A stretch of DNA of 64,000 nt from Flagellimonas beolgyonensis (GCF_003992615.1 NZ_RZMY01000018.1:124001-188000), one strand, 5' to 3'; counted from the stretch's first letter, positions 51,599 to 60,187 are shown. Notes: generated by a model not told the origin, from the letters alone. Made by a program: numbers and translations.

Positions 51599-52951
51599 TC
51601 AATTGTCCAGTTGGCCTGACCAATCAATTTTTCTTGAGGTAAACATTATGGTGGCCAAGATTGTAAAAAGCCCAATGCTACCTACTAAAAGTGCATAATC
51701 TTCTAACTGTATAATTACAAAAATAAAAGAGTATAGTCCCAACATGGAGCCCAAGATCAATAGTGTAAATTTTGTGTTTTTCAGAATTGACCGGGAATAA
51801 ACTGTTATCAAAGAAACAATTGCAATTCCGGAAACAACGTAAGCAAAAAGATAGTTTTTGTGTTCGGAAATAGAAATCAAAAGTGTATAAAACAAGACCA
51901 ATGCCAGACCAATCATCAAGTATTGAAAAGGATGAATGGGAATTTTACTACTGATCTGAATCAACAGAAAAACCAACAACGTTAGTCCAATTATCATAAA
52001 TCCGTACTTACTTGTACGTGAGGTCTTTTGGTAATCATCCACAGGCACCAAAAATTCGGTCCCAAAGGCAAAATCGGTTAAATCCGGAAGATTGTCAAAA
52101 AAGGATTGTCCAAACCTTCTGTTGGTTTCCAAAACCTTCCATTCGGCTTCAAATCCGTTTTTTGAAATCTTCTTTCCTTTTGTGTTAGGTAAAAAATTTC
52201 CATTAAAGCTAGGGGAGTGCCAATTGGATTGCATTGCCACAATAGTTTCCTTGCCAACAGGGATGTATTGTAAACGATTACTGCCGTTTATGGTAATGTT
52301 TGATTCGAAATCCAAACTGTTGTTTTGAATTTCTTCCAAGTTGATTATAAAATTGGATTCAAGCGTATTCATATATGCGTTGTCAAACTTTGGTTTCAAG
52401 TTATAGCTGTGATTGTTAAAGTTGATGGCAACGGTATTACGTATGCCTTTTAAATTGCTCACCTTATACAAAATCGTCGCCTTGTCCCAAAGTATATCCT
52501 CTGCATCAATCTCCTTTTCCGAAAAGTTGAGATCGGAGAAAGTTCCTTTTAGGTTGGAATTTGAAGTATAAACAACGGATTTGTAAATACCACGTTCCAA
52601 AGGTTGTGTTGTAACATTGGAATTGATCTTGAGTTCATTTGGAAAGAAAAAGGCCTCGTGCCTAACTGCATTTTTGGTTTTAAGATAGGTTTTGGTCTTT
52701 TCATCATATATCTTTTCTTCTACGTACTGATGGTAGGGTACCTTTAGGATAGGGCCATTTATAATTACCTCTTCTCCCCATTTGGTATTGATTTCGGAAA
52801 TAACTTCCCGCTGTCTTTGTCCTCGTTCCCGTATTAGGTCATCAACAAAACCTAGTGGAATCAATAAGATAAGGATCAGAAATCCTACGGTTATCATTTT
52901 TGCTGAGATGGAGTTTTTTAGCCAATTGCCAATTCGTTTTTGTGGTGTCAT
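51599..52951 (-). CDS. creD: CreD family inner membrane protein
   Basis: A 450-residue CreD/CET family protein. An N-terminal helix (about 19-37) leads to a long periplasmic domain (about 38-300), followed by several C-terminal helices (about 318-450). Family landmarks are the N-terminal LIPLGFVDDLIRERGQRQREVISEI and the C-terminal FQYLMIGLALVLFYTLLISISEHKNYLFAY. CreD is linked to colicin tolerance and envelope stress in E. coli, but its mechanism is unknown. The start at 52951 is used because the in-frame ATG at 53038 adds 29 residues with no homology. An operator and promoter directly precede it. Confidence 0.88.
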   Translation of the reverse strand: MTPQKRIGNWLKNSISAKMITVGFLILILLIPLGFVDDLIRERGQRQREVISEINTKWGEEVIINGPILKVPYHQYVEEKIYDEKTKTYLKTKNAVRHEAFFFPNELKINSNVTTQPLERGIYKSVVYTSNSNLKGTFSDLNFSEKEIDAEDILWDKATILYKVSNLKGIRNTVAINFNNHSYNLKPKFDNAYMNTLESNFIINLEEIQNNSLDFESNITINGSNRLQYIPVGKETIVAMQSNWHSPSFNGNFLPNTKGKKISKNGFEAEWKVLETNRRFGQSFFDNLPDLTDFAFGTEFLVPVDDYQKTSRTSKYGFMIIGLTLLVFLLIQISSKIPIHPFQYLMIGLALVLFYTLLISISEHKNYLFAYVVSGIAIVSLITVYSRSILKNTKFTLLILGSMLGLYSFIFVIIQLEDYALLVGSIGLFTILATIMFTSRKIDWSGQLDN

Positions 52952-52968
52952 ATTTATAAAATTAAAGT

Positions 52969-52985
52969 ACTTTGAAATACAAAGT
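52969..52985. promoter_or_regulatory. Operator upstream of creD (ACTTTGAAATACAAAGT)
   Basis: An ACTTTG-N5-CAAAGT palindrome. A near-identical copy lies at 53916-53932 upstream of the regulator operon. On the minus strand the half-site forms TCACTTTG (52980-52987), one base from a -7 element, so the regulator would cover the creD promoter. Confidence 0.75.
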
Positions 52986-53000
52986 GAATTGATAAAAAAA

Positions 53001-53297
53001 TTATTCTTGGTTTCTGATAAGATGCTCCAAGGCATCAATATGTTTTTTAAAAGCTTCTTTGCCCAATCGGGTAATCATGTATTTTGTATTTGGTTTTTTT
53101 CCTATGAATGATTTTTCAATTTTTATGTAATCAGCTTTTTCCAAAGTTTTTGTGTGGCTGGCCAAATTTCCATCGGTTACATCCAAAAGCTCCTTGAGCC
53201 TATTGAAGTCCACATCATCGTTCACCATAAGTATGGACATGATGCCCAGACGAATGCGATGGTCAAAAAGCTTGTTTATGTTGTCAATTAGTCCCAC
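53001..53297 (-). CDS. Winged-helix transcriptional regulator (HTH_34 type)
   Basis: A 98-residue one-domain winged helix protein: recognition helix region DVDFNRLKELLDVTDGNLASHTKTLEKADYIKIEKSFIGKKPNTKYMITRLGKEAF. It resembles the small HTH_34/ArsR-MarR-like regulators with no obvious effector domain. It lies 1 base after the membrane protein gene and 49 bases before creD. The two identical operators in front of its own unit and of creD make autoregulation and creD control probable. Confidence 0.88.
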   Translation of the reverse strand: MGLIDNINKLFDHRIRLGIMSILMVNDDVDFNRLKELLDVTDGNLASHTKTLEKADYIKIEKSFIGKKPNTKYMITRLGKEAFKKHIDALEHLIRNQE

Positions 53298-53298
53298 G

Positions 53299-53907
53299 TT
53301 ATGCCTTTTCCTCCCTAAAATGCATGATGCTTCCGTAAACGATGTGCAAAATTCCGAAACCTACGACCCAAAACCAAAAACCATATCCAGGCATGGCAGC
53401 ACAAATCAAACCAAGCACAATTTGGGTATAGCCAAGATATTGTACCGTGCCAATGGTATATTTAGATGCGTTCACCAAGGCCAGACCATAAAAAATAAGC
53501 ATTAACGAGGCGGTTAGACCATAATGTTGGCTGTTTAGCTTGATGAGGATATAAATGCCCCCAGTAACCAGAGGGACAAAAAAATTGAGGAGCAATCTTT
53601 TGGTAGTATCGTCCCAAATTTTTTCGTTGTTCTTTTTCGCCTTTCGCGTGGTCAATAAATAGGCTGAAACGAAGCTTAATACCGCCACGGTGATCAGTAT
53701 GCCGACAATCAATTTGAAATTCCAGCCATGAATTACGACATAACTATCATCTTGTGGCAATAAAAAGAAGTAGGCCACCAAAGCGCCCGTAATGGCGTAC
53801 ACACCGGCAAGTATTCCGGATAGGCCGCTTAAAGAGATAAATCGGGAGGATCGATTCATCAAATCTTTGATTTGGGAGATGTCGTCCAAATATTTCTTCG
53901 AATCCAT
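53299..53907 (-). CDS. Uncharacterised multi-pass membrane protein of the creD regulon
   Basis: A 202-residue protein. An N-terminal cytoplasmic-looking segment (MDSKKYLDDISQIKDLMNRSSRFISLSG) is followed by about five or six hydrophobic helices (about 30-50, 63-83, 108-122, 129-145, 151-168, 172-188). I do not recognise a named family, although it is common beside such regulators in flavobacteria. It is cotranscribed with the winged-helix gene (1-base spacing). It may be the sensing or responding membrane component of the CreD regulon. Confidence 0.8.
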   Translation of the reverse strand: MDSKKYLDDISQIKDLMNRSSRFISLSGLSGILAGVYAITGALVAYFFLLPQDDSYVVIHGWNFKLIVGILITVAVLSFVSAYLLTTRKAKKNNEKIWDDTTKRLLLNFFVPLVTGGIYILIKLNSQHYGLTASLMLIFYGLALVNASKYTIGTVQYLGYTQIVLGLICAAMPGYGFWFWVVGFGILHIVYGSIMHFREEKA

Positions 53908-53915
53908 TTTAAAGT

Positions 53916-53932
53916 ACTTTGAAATTCAAAGT
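53916..53932. promoter_or_regulatory. Operator upstream of the winged-helix operon (ACTTTGAAATTCAAAGT)
   Basis: Palindromic except for its central base and identical to the creD operator except one base; the identity extends over 22 bases including upstream AAAGT. The minus-strand -7 element TAACTTTG (53927-53934) overlaps the half-site. The start codon at 53907 follows by about 20 bases. Confidence 0.78.
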
Positions 53933-53997
53933 TAAAATAAATTTTCAAATGGAATAATTAATTTTCAAAATATTGGAACATTGATTTAATTTAAGTC

Positions 53998-54363
53998 ATG
54001 AACCCTGCCGAAGCCTACATCCTAGATCAAGCGGAACCCTTCAAAAGCATATTGTTGGAGCTGCAAGTTTTGGTCGAGACGACCGTTCCCGATATCGATT
54101 TGAAATATAAATACAGATTGCCGTTTTATTATTTGAACGGAAAACCCTTTTGTTATTTCAATGTTTCCCGTAAAAAAGGGTATGTGGATGTTGGGTTTTG
54201 GAGCTCCGCCCATTTAACGGTACATCAAGATAAAATGGTAACCGAAGGCCGAAAGGTGATGAAATCCTTGCGGTATTTTACATTGGACGACCTCGATGCC
54301 GATATATGTATTGAAGTACTCCAAGAGGCCGCTGCTGTGAACCACAAGGGGTTTTGGAAATGA
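53998..54363 (+). CDS. DUF1801 family protein
   Basis: A 121-residue soluble protein of the DUF1801 (YdhG/YjbR-like) family. It begins NPAEAYILDQAEPFKSILLELQVLVETTVPDIDLKYKYRLPFYYLNGKPFCYF and continues with VDVGFWSSAHL and SLRYFTLDDLD. Family members are small, widespread and of unknown biochemical function. It converges on the PepSY gene (its stop ends 1 base before the neighbour's stop) and is not part of an operon. Confidence 0.85.
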   Translation: MNPAEAYILDQAEPFKSILLELQVLVETTVPDIDLKYKYRLPFYYLNGKPFCYFNVSRKKGYVDVGFWSSAHLTVHQDKMVTEGRKVMKSLRYFTLDDLDADICIEVLQEAAAVNHKGFWK

Positions 54364-55935
54364 TCAACCTTTGGTTGGGACCAGTTCGGACCGTTTAATT
54401 CTCAGTTTGTAGTAAGCAATCCAGAGTGACACACTACCCAAAAGCAACCAAAGCAAATCCACCAAAAGGAGGTGTTGATACCCCTTTTGAAAGGCCACCC
54501 ACATCCAATTGCCCGATGTCATTCCATTCGCGATCGGAACCATCAATCCCAAAATACCACCAGAAATCAATGTCCATTTATTGGTAAAAGCGATATCCTT
54601 TTTCCAGATGAAGAACGCTGCGGCCAACAACCAAATCGGGAAATACGTTTGGTAGAGGAAACCCCTATTCACTTCTGGAGCGAACTGTACCAGGATAAAT
54701 TCCAGAGCGGTAACGGGTAGTAGGGTAAGGCAGATGGCCATGTACCAATTGGCCACTTGTTGGTTGAACCTACGCCGTTTTTCGGGAATATTCTTTTTGT
54801 CGCGGGCCACCAGCCAAATCATAATTCCAGATAAAATCACAAAGCAAGAAACCAATCCGAGGATAAATGAAATCACTTTGAGTCCATAACCTGCATAATC
54901 GCCAAAGTGAAGGTGGAACATCATATTTTTTACACCATCCAAATACGAAGTTGGGCCAATAGGTGTTTTTTCCTGCGCGATGGTACCGTCGGCAACTTTG
55001 TAAACGCGGTACCCCAAACCGTTCAACTTGGTTTCGTAACCGAGGTATCCACTAATGGCAGCATGCATATTTTGGTCCCCATAGTTGAAAATATGGGTCT
55101 CGGTAACCCGAAAATCGCCCCAGTCCGCTTTTATCTGCTGGACAAATGCATCCAAATGGATGGCCTTGTCCAATTTTTGGTTCTGGAATTCGTAAACAGG
55201 ATGGTTGTACTCCAAATCTTCAAACAATTGGTTTTGGTCGCCATCATACAGACCCATCACCATCGGAAAAACCAAAATGCCTTTCAATAAAAAGAAGGCC
55301 CCCGTAACGGCATATACGAACTGGAACGGGAATCCTATCACCCCGAGAGCGGTATGGGCGTCTGTCCATAGGGTTTTGATTTTGGCCCAAGGACGAAAAG
55401 TATAAAAGTTGGAAATGATCTTGTTCCAATGCACCAAAATTCCGGTGATGATGGCAAAAAGGAAAAAGAAGGCCACCAATCCGGCCAAGGTACGGCCGTA
55501 AGGGTAGGGGATTTGATCTAAAAAGTGTAGGCGGTACAGAAATTCCCCCAAATGATAATGGCTTGCATAATCCTTGGTTTTGGTCTGGGTTTTGGGGTCG
55601 AGATAGAAGAATACGGGTACTTTGTCCACTTCCGATGCCAATGCATCTTTGGATGCCCCTAAGTTGACAGAAATACTTCTTTCGTTATAATAATGTCGTA
55701 ACTCCACGTCCCTACCATACAAATTGTAATCTTGGGAAAGGTTGGTCAGATGTTCGTCCACACTTCCCGGCAATGCATCTTCCTGGCTTACGGCATGTCC
55801 ACGTTGCCAATTGGCAATTTCATCCCTGAAAAAGGAGAAGGAACCGGTAAAAAATATAACGTAGAGTGCTACGCTGATCACAATGCCACTTACGGTATGG
55901 GTATGGAACAAAATATTGTAAATGCGGTTTCCCAT
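54364..55935 (-). CDS. PepSY-associated TM protein (iron-regulated membrane protein)
   Basis: A 523-residue PepSY_TM family protein. An N-terminal helix (about 17-35) is followed by a periplasmic PepSY-like domain and further helices at about 150-175, 200-225, 345-370, 390-410, 425-440 and later. Conserved histidines sit in FHTHTVSGIV, HYHLGEFLYRLHF, WTDAHTALG and MMFHLHFGDYAG, as in ferric reductase-like proteins. It probably helps reduce or release iron from siderophores in the periplasm or inner membrane. It is last in the operon, 4 bases after the DUF3649-like gene. Start at 55935 (MGNRIYNILFHTHTVSG) is preferred over an in-frame ATG at 56049 that overlaps the upstream gene. Confidence 0.87.
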   Translation of the reverse strand: MGNRIYNILFHTHTVSGIVISVALYVIFFTGSFSFFRDEIANWQRGHAVSQEDALPGSVDEHLTNLSQDYNLYGRDVELRHYYNERSISVNLGASKDALASEVDKVPVFFYLDPKTQTKTKDYASHYHLGEFLYRLHFLDQIPYPYGRTLAGLVAFFFLFAIITGILVHWNKIISNFYTFRPWAKIKTLWTDAHTALGVIGFPFQFVYAVTGAFFLLKGILVFPMVMGLYDGDQNQLFEDLEYNHPVYEFQNQKLDKAIHLDAFVQQIKADWGDFRVTETHIFNYGDQNMHAAISGYLGYETKLNGLGYRVYKVADGTIAQEKTPIGPTSYLDGVKNMMFHLHFGDYAGYGLKVISFILGLVSCFVILSGIMIWLVARDKKNIPEKRRRFNQQVANWYMAICLTLLPVTALEFILVQFAPEVNRGFLYQTYFPIWLLAAAFFIWKKDIAFTNKWTLISGGILGLMVPIANGMTSGNWMWVAFQKGYQHLLLVDLLWLLLGSVSLWIAYYKLRIKRSELVPTKG

Positions 55936-55939
55936 GGGT

Positions 55940-56239
55940 TTAAACAATTGGGTTGGTTTGATTTCCGAAATAGAATAGGATAAAGAATGCCAGACTGGCC
56001 AAAAGGTACATGCCCCACACTTTCCAACCATTTTTGCCCAAAAAGGCAACCACCATTAAAATGGCCCAAAGGATGAAGGCAGAAAAGGTACTGGTAATGA
56101 TCACCGTAACAGGATTGAACCAACTGGCCAAGGCCATATGGAAAAGGATGGACACCATAAGTCCGCCCAAAATGGCAGCTGTTATTTTGGCAAATCGTTG
56201 CGAGGGCGACGGGGTCAAATATTTATTATTTGCCGGCAT
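55940..56239 (-). CDS. Small membrane protein, DUF3649-like
   Basis: A 99-residue protein with three predicted helices (about 17-38, 45-67, 75-92), resembling DUF3649 proteins found in iron-uptake operons beside PepSY and DUF3325 genes. The segment SQRFAKITAAILGGLMVSILFHMALASWF fits that family. Position is 4 bases before PepSY and 2 bases after the DUF3325-like gene. Assignment is moderate because the family is short and poorly defined. Function unknown, probably part of the iron transport or reduction complex. Confidence 0.6.
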   Translation of the reverse strand: MPANNKYLTPSPSQRFAKITAAILGGLMVSILFHMALASWFNPVTVIITSTFSAFILWAILMVVAFLGKNGWKVWGMYLLASLAFFILFYFGNQTNPIV

Positions 56240-56241
56240 AG

Positions 56242-56574
56242 TTAGAACAAGAAGGTTTCAAAAAATAGGGCAACTGAAAAAAGGAGTCCCAAAAAACGAC
56301 GGTTCAGCAATCGCAAGGGTGCCAATAGTAGGGTTAAACTGGCCACTGTCATCAAAAGAATGAAAAAGGTAAACGTACCCGAACCTAGCCCCCAATAGTG
56401 GCAGCTCAGCCCCAATGATAAGATCATCAGGACCAAACTGACCCATTGAGAAACTTTTTGATTTTCAGCTGACCATTTTTCCAAGCCCAAATCACCTACT
56501 GCGGCCATTTTTTTTGATGTGCCGTACAACAGGTAAAAGGCCATAAAAGTGAGTGCTACAATCAGCGTGACCAT
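56242..56574 (-). CDS. Small membrane protein, DUF3325-like
   Basis: A 110-residue protein with about four hydrophobic helices, resembling DUF3325, which usually accompanies DUF3649 and PepSY proteins in iron operons. Landmarks are LIVALTFMAFYLLYGTSKKMA and the C-terminal RLLNRRFLGLLFSVALFFETFLF. It begins 3 bases after the stop of the upstream 51-residue ORF and ends 2 bases before the DUF3649-like gene, so all are one operon. Function is unknown. Confidence 0.65.
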   Translation of the reverse strand: MVTLIVALTFMAFYLLYGTSKKMAAVGDLGLEKWSAENQKVSQWVSLVLMILSLGLSCHYWGLGSGTFTFFILLMTVASLTLLLAPLRLLNRRFLGLLFSVALFFETFLF

Positions 56575-56577
56575 GAC

Positions 56578-56733
56578 TTATCTGATAACACATTGTGTGG
56601 CACAGTGCCAAATAAACTTGTAGTCTACACCATTATCAGAACCAGGAATTTCTTCCTTGGTCGTGGTCTCCACAATGTATTTGGAAATCCAGAGCAGGAC
56701 AATGAACAATAAGGTTGCATTTAGTTGTTTCAT
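56578..56733 (-). CDS. Small 51-residue ORF in the iron operon, between receptor and DUF3325
   Basis: A 51-residue frame, ATG at 56733 and TAA ending at 56578: MKQLNATLLFIVLLWISKY leads into a charged tail ending DYKFIWHCATQCVIR. A predicted N-terminal membrane helix (about 5-20) is followed by a cysteine-bearing tail (Cys44, Cys48; C-x3-C). Spacing is tight: 10 bases after the receptor stop and 3 before the DUF3325-like gene, supporting translation. It may be a small membrane subunit, or a signal-peptide-bearing metal-binding peptide. I do not recognise a family. Confidence 0.65.
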   Translation of the reverse strand: MKQLNATLLFIVLLWISKYIVETTTKEEIPGSDNGVDYKFIWHCATQCVIR

Positions 56734-56743
56734 TTCGTTGTTC

Positions 56744-59206
56744 TTAGAAATTATAAGTAAGATTGGCTGACAGACTTCTCAAGTTTTGTGGGCTGATGGT
56801 GGACCAGCCTTTGTAATAATCTTGGTTCGCAATGTTGTCCAACTTTAGGGTGATTCTAAAGTTCCCGGCATCGTAAAAGGCAGATGCATTCAAAATCGTA
56901 TACGCGTCAATGGTGAACGTACCGTTGGTCCTGTTGAAGATTTTGTTCTCGCTGGCATGGTTTCCTCCAAATCCAAGTCCAAAGTTTTCCAGGGCACCTT
57001 CGGTAAATAGATAGCTTGCCCATACATTGGCCAAATTCATGGGGCCGGCACTCTCGGGTCTAAAACCGGTAAAGCTGGCATCTCCTGCCACCAATTGACT
57101 GTCGTTATAGCTGTATCCCGCAACAATGTTCAACCCGTCAACCGGGGATACAATAATGCTCGCTTCAAAACCTTTGCTGGTCTGTTTGCCATCTTGGGTG
57201 AAGAAATAGTTGTTGGCATCGGTATCGATGCGCTGTGCCATGTCGCTTACGGTAATGTCGTAGTAGCTCAACGTGGCAGAAAGTCTATCGTTGAACAAGT
57301 TCAATTTGGTTCCGACCTCAAACTGGTTGGCTTGTTCCGGGTTCAATGCCCGTACCGAAGGGTTTCCGTTGGTCAGTTCTGTTACCGGAGCCACGTTGCT
57401 GAATCCGTTCATATAATTGGCGAACAAGGCTACTTTGTTCAAAATGGGTTGGTACACCAATCCGAATTTGGGAGAAAAAGCCGTCTGGTTGTATCCGTCA
57501 TTGGAGAAACGATCCACGCGCAAACTCGCCATGGCAGACAGTTCTGGCAATAGATTGAGGACATTGGAAGCGTAGGCGCTGAAAATTTCCTGCTCCGCTT
57601 CGCTGAATTGGGCACCTGGGTTGGCCAATGTGGCGATTCCTGCATCGGCACCAGCCTGTGTCAATACCCCAGAGTCGTAAGGGCCTGTTCCCATGGGCGT
57701 TCCGAAATATTCGTGCAGGGCAGGGGCCACCGCTTGGAACTCATCCGGATTGGATCCCACATAAATAAAGCCTTGGTTCCCATAGCCCGTGCTGTTATTG
57801 ATCGTTCGGGTTTTCAGATAATCCAAACCGACGACCAGACGGTTCCGCATGTTTCCGATCATAAAATCCCCGATAAAGTTTTGTTGTATGTCGGTTCCCA
57901 AGGTTTCGGAATTTTGGTTGCTGGTGTAGCGCCCCAAAATAATGCCATCGTTAATGGCGCCACCTGAAAGGGATTCCACCGTTGAGGTGACTTCGTACAA
58001 ATAGGAATAGTAACCATCGGACTTGGCATTAGATCTGGAAAAAACGGTCTGGGAGGTCCAAGAATCGCTCAAGATGTAGTTCATCTGACCTTGAAAACTG
58101 TAGGTTGGGGTATCGATGTATAGATCGTTGCTGGTGTACGAGCGTTTAAAGTCGTAGCCCAATTCATCCAAATTGGTCACGCGTAGGGGTGAACCACGGT
58201 CCACGAACAACATGGTTTGATTGGTGCTCCTACCGTTATAGATTTCTGTGTTGATGTTGAACGAAAGTCTGTCATTCGCCTGAAACGCCAAGGAGGGTGC
58301 AAAGAAGAACGATTTTCTGAATCCTGCATCTTGGTAGCTGTTCTGTGTGTGGTATGAAGTGTTCACACGAAGGGCAATATTGTTTTGCGTGCCCAAAGTG
58401 GTGTTCACATCGGCACTTACCCGGTTCAAGCCGTAACTACCGGAAGTGTAGGAGATGTTCCCACCAAAACCGAAGAATGGTTTTTTGGTGTTGATGTTGA
58501 TCAATCCCCCATAAGAAATCAAGCTGCTACCATACAAGGTGCCAGATGGGCCTTTGATGACTTCAATGGATTCGATATTGGCAGGATCTGGACTCCCGTT
58601 GGTCAATCCGGGCAAGCCGTTGATCATGGTCGGTTGCACGGGAAAACCACGCAGTGAAAAGTAACCGGCACCATCATTGCCCCTACCTGTGGATTCCCAA
58701 AGCTTATCAATGCCCGGAGCGTTTTTTAGTGCATCGTCAAAATTTGTTACCACTTGATCTTGGAGCAGCTCGGAGGTGATGGAATTGTAGACCTGTGGGT
58801 TTTCAATATCCTTTAGCGGCATTTTGGAAACGTAGACACTGGCTGGGCGGGTATATTTGTTCACCATTTCACCTTGAACCACCACTTCGTTAAGCTGTTC
58901 CTGTGCTTCTGATAGTATAATGGTAGCAATGCTTGTGGATTCTCCACCCTTAACATAAACGGATACCTGTTGGGTAGCAAAGCCTACCATTGAAAAGGTT
59001 AGGGTATAGGTGCCCGGAGCCAAATTGCTGATGACATAATCACCAGTTTCATTCGTGGTCGTACCCAGACTGGTATGCGAAATGGCTATGTTGACATTGG
59101 AAAGGGGTTTGTTGTTGAAATCGGTAACCTTTCCGTTAAGACTACCGTATTGCGCATGTATGGCCGTGCATATCATGAGACTGCATAGGAATAATATTGG
59201 TTTCAT
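56744..59206 (-). CDS. TonB-dependent siderophore receptor
   Basis: An 820-residue TonB-dependent receptor. A signal peptide (to AIHAQ, about residue 19) is followed by a carboxypeptidase-regulatory-like domain (about 22-100, GSLNGKVTDFNNKPLSNVNIAIS). The plug (about 120-245) includes FSLRGFPVQPTMINGLPGL and IEVIKGPSGTLYGSSLISYGGLININTKKPFFGFGG. The barrel ends SANLTYNF. The FhuE/FpvA-like plug motif EVIKGPSGTLYGS..GG is typical of siderophore receptors. It heads the operon with DUF3325/DUF3649/PepSY genes and has a promoter framed by TTAGTCTAA boxes, all consistent with iron uptake. The ligand is unknown. Confidence 0.92.
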   Translation of the reverse strand: MKPILFLCSLMICTAIHAQYGSLNGKVTDFNNKPLSNVNIAISHTSLGTTTNETGDYVISNLAPGTYTLTFSMVGFATQQVSVYVKGGESTSIATIILSEAQEQLNEVVVQGEMVNKYTRPASVYVSKMPLKDIENPQVYNSITSELLQDQVVTNFDDALKNAPGIDKLWESTGRGNDGAGYFSLRGFPVQPTMINGLPGLTNGSPDPANIESIEVIKGPSGTLYGSSLISYGGLININTKKPFFGFGGNISYTSGSYGLNRVSADVNTTLGTQNNIALRVNTSYHTQNSYQDAGFRKSFFFAPSLAFQANDRLSFNINTEIYNGRSTNQTMLFVDRGSPLRVTNLDELGYDFKRSYTSNDLYIDTPTYSFQGQMNYILSDSWTSQTVFSRSNAKSDGYYSYLYEVTSTVESLSGGAINDGIILGRYTSNQNSETLGTDIQQNFIGDFMIGNMRNRLVVGLDYLKTRTINNSTGYGNQGFIYVGSNPDEFQAVAPALHEYFGTPMGTGPYDSGVLTQAGADAGIATLANPGAQFSEAEQEIFSAYASNVLNLLPELSAMASLRVDRFSNDGYNQTAFSPKFGLVYQPILNKVALFANYMNGFSNVAPVTELTNGNPSVRALNPEQANQFEVGTKLNLFNDRLSATLSYYDITVSDMAQRIDTDANNYFFTQDGKQTSKGFEASIIVSPVDGLNIVAGYSYNDSQLVAGDASFTGFRPESAGPMNLANVWASYLFTEGALENFGLGFGGNHASENKIFNRTNGTFTIDAYTILNASAFYDAGNFRITLKLDNIANQDYYKGWSTISPQNLRSLSANLTYNF

Positions 59207-59218
59207 TTTATTATTTTA

Positions 59219-59291
59219 AATTAGTCTAAATAAATAACAAGGCAAATGTATGTGCCAATATCATTTTATCCAAAATATATTTAGACTAATT
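59219..59291 (-). promoter_or_regulatory. Iron operon promoter with paired TTAGTCTAA boxes
   Basis: AATTAGTCTAAATA (59219-59232) and its exact reverse complement TATTTAGACTAATT (59278-59291) flank the promoter. Each contains TTAG-N-CTAA, reminiscent of DtxR/IdeR/MntR boxes. On the minus strand -7 is TACATTTG (59243-59250) and -33 is TTG (59271-59273), gap 20. One box covers the start site and the other lies upstream of -33. Confidence 0.7.
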
Positions 59292-59368
59292 ATAAATAAT
59301 AAATCAATAAAATTTTAAACCATTAAAAATCAAAAGGTTAATTTTTTGAATAGGAGGGAAATTCGAAT

Positions 59369-60187
59369 TTATAGGGAGTTGATGGTCTTTCGAATAGCGG
59401 TCAAATCGGTCAATAATTTTTCCAATAAACTTAGATCCAACATGTTGGCACCATCGCTTTTGGCATTGGCGGGATCAAAATGGGTTTCCATGAACAGTCC
59501 GTCTACACCGGCAGCGATTCCTGCCCGTGCCATGGTGCCGATCAGTGCAGGTCGACCACCCGTTACTCCAGAGGATTGATTGGGTTGCTGTAAGGAGTGC
59601 GTTACATCCAACACCACAGGTGCATATTGTTTCATGGTGGGCACACCCCTAAAATCAACAATCATATCGTGGTAGCCGAACATGGTTCCGCGGTCCGTGA
59701 TCCAAACTTGTTCGTTGCCTGTGTCCGTTACTTTGGTCACGGCATGTTTCATGCTCTCCGGACTCATAAACTGTCCTTTTTTCAAGTTGACGACTTTACC
59801 GGTTTCGGCCGCGGCCACGACCAAATCCGTTTGTCGGACCAAAAAGGCAGGTATTTGCAAAACATCCACATATTCGGCGGCCATGGCAGCATCCGATATT
59901 TCATGAATGTCCGTGATGGTAGGCACCTTAAAGGTGTCCGAAACTTTTTTCAAAATCTTCAAGGCCTTCTCGTCCCCAATACCCGTAAAGGAATCGATAC
60001 GACTACGGTTGGCCTTTTTGAAACTGCCTTTAAAAACATAGGGAATCTGCAACTTATCCGTAATGGAAACCACCTTTTCGGCAATGCGCATGGCCATATC
60101 CTCACCTTCAATGGCGCACGGACCGGCCAACAAAAAGAAGTTATCACTGGTTGCGTGGTGTATCTGCGGTATTTTGGTGATGTCCAT
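59369..60187 (-). CDS. kdsA: 3-deoxy-8-phosphooctulonate synthase (KDO-8-P synthase)
   Basis: A 272-residue enzyme condensing phosphoenolpyruvate with arabinose-5-phosphate to KDO-8-phosphate for lipopolysaccharide core synthesis. Landmarks are LLAGPCAIEGEDMAMRIAEKV, GSFKKANRSRIDSFTGIGD, ITDIHEISDAAMAAEYVDVLQIPAFLVRQTDL, TDRGTMFGYHDMIVDFRGVP and DVTHSLQQPN. Length and motifs match canonical KdsA. No other KDO gene is adjacent. A TATATTTG -7 element lies 15 bases upstream of the start at 60203-60210. Confidence 0.97.
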   Translation of the reverse strand: MDITKIPQIHHATSDNFFLLAGPCAIEGEDMAMRIAEKVVSITDKLQIPYVFKGSFKKANRSRIDSFTGIGDEKALKILKKVSDTFKVPTITDIHEISDAAMAAEYVDVLQIPAFLVRQTDLVVAAAETGKVVNLKKGQFMSPESMKHAVTKVTDTGNEQVWITDRGTMFGYHDMIVDFRGVPTMKQYAPVVLDVTHSLQQPNQSSGVTGGRPALIGTMARAGIAAGVDGLFMETHFDPANAKSDGANMLDLSLLEKLLTDLTAIRKTINSL

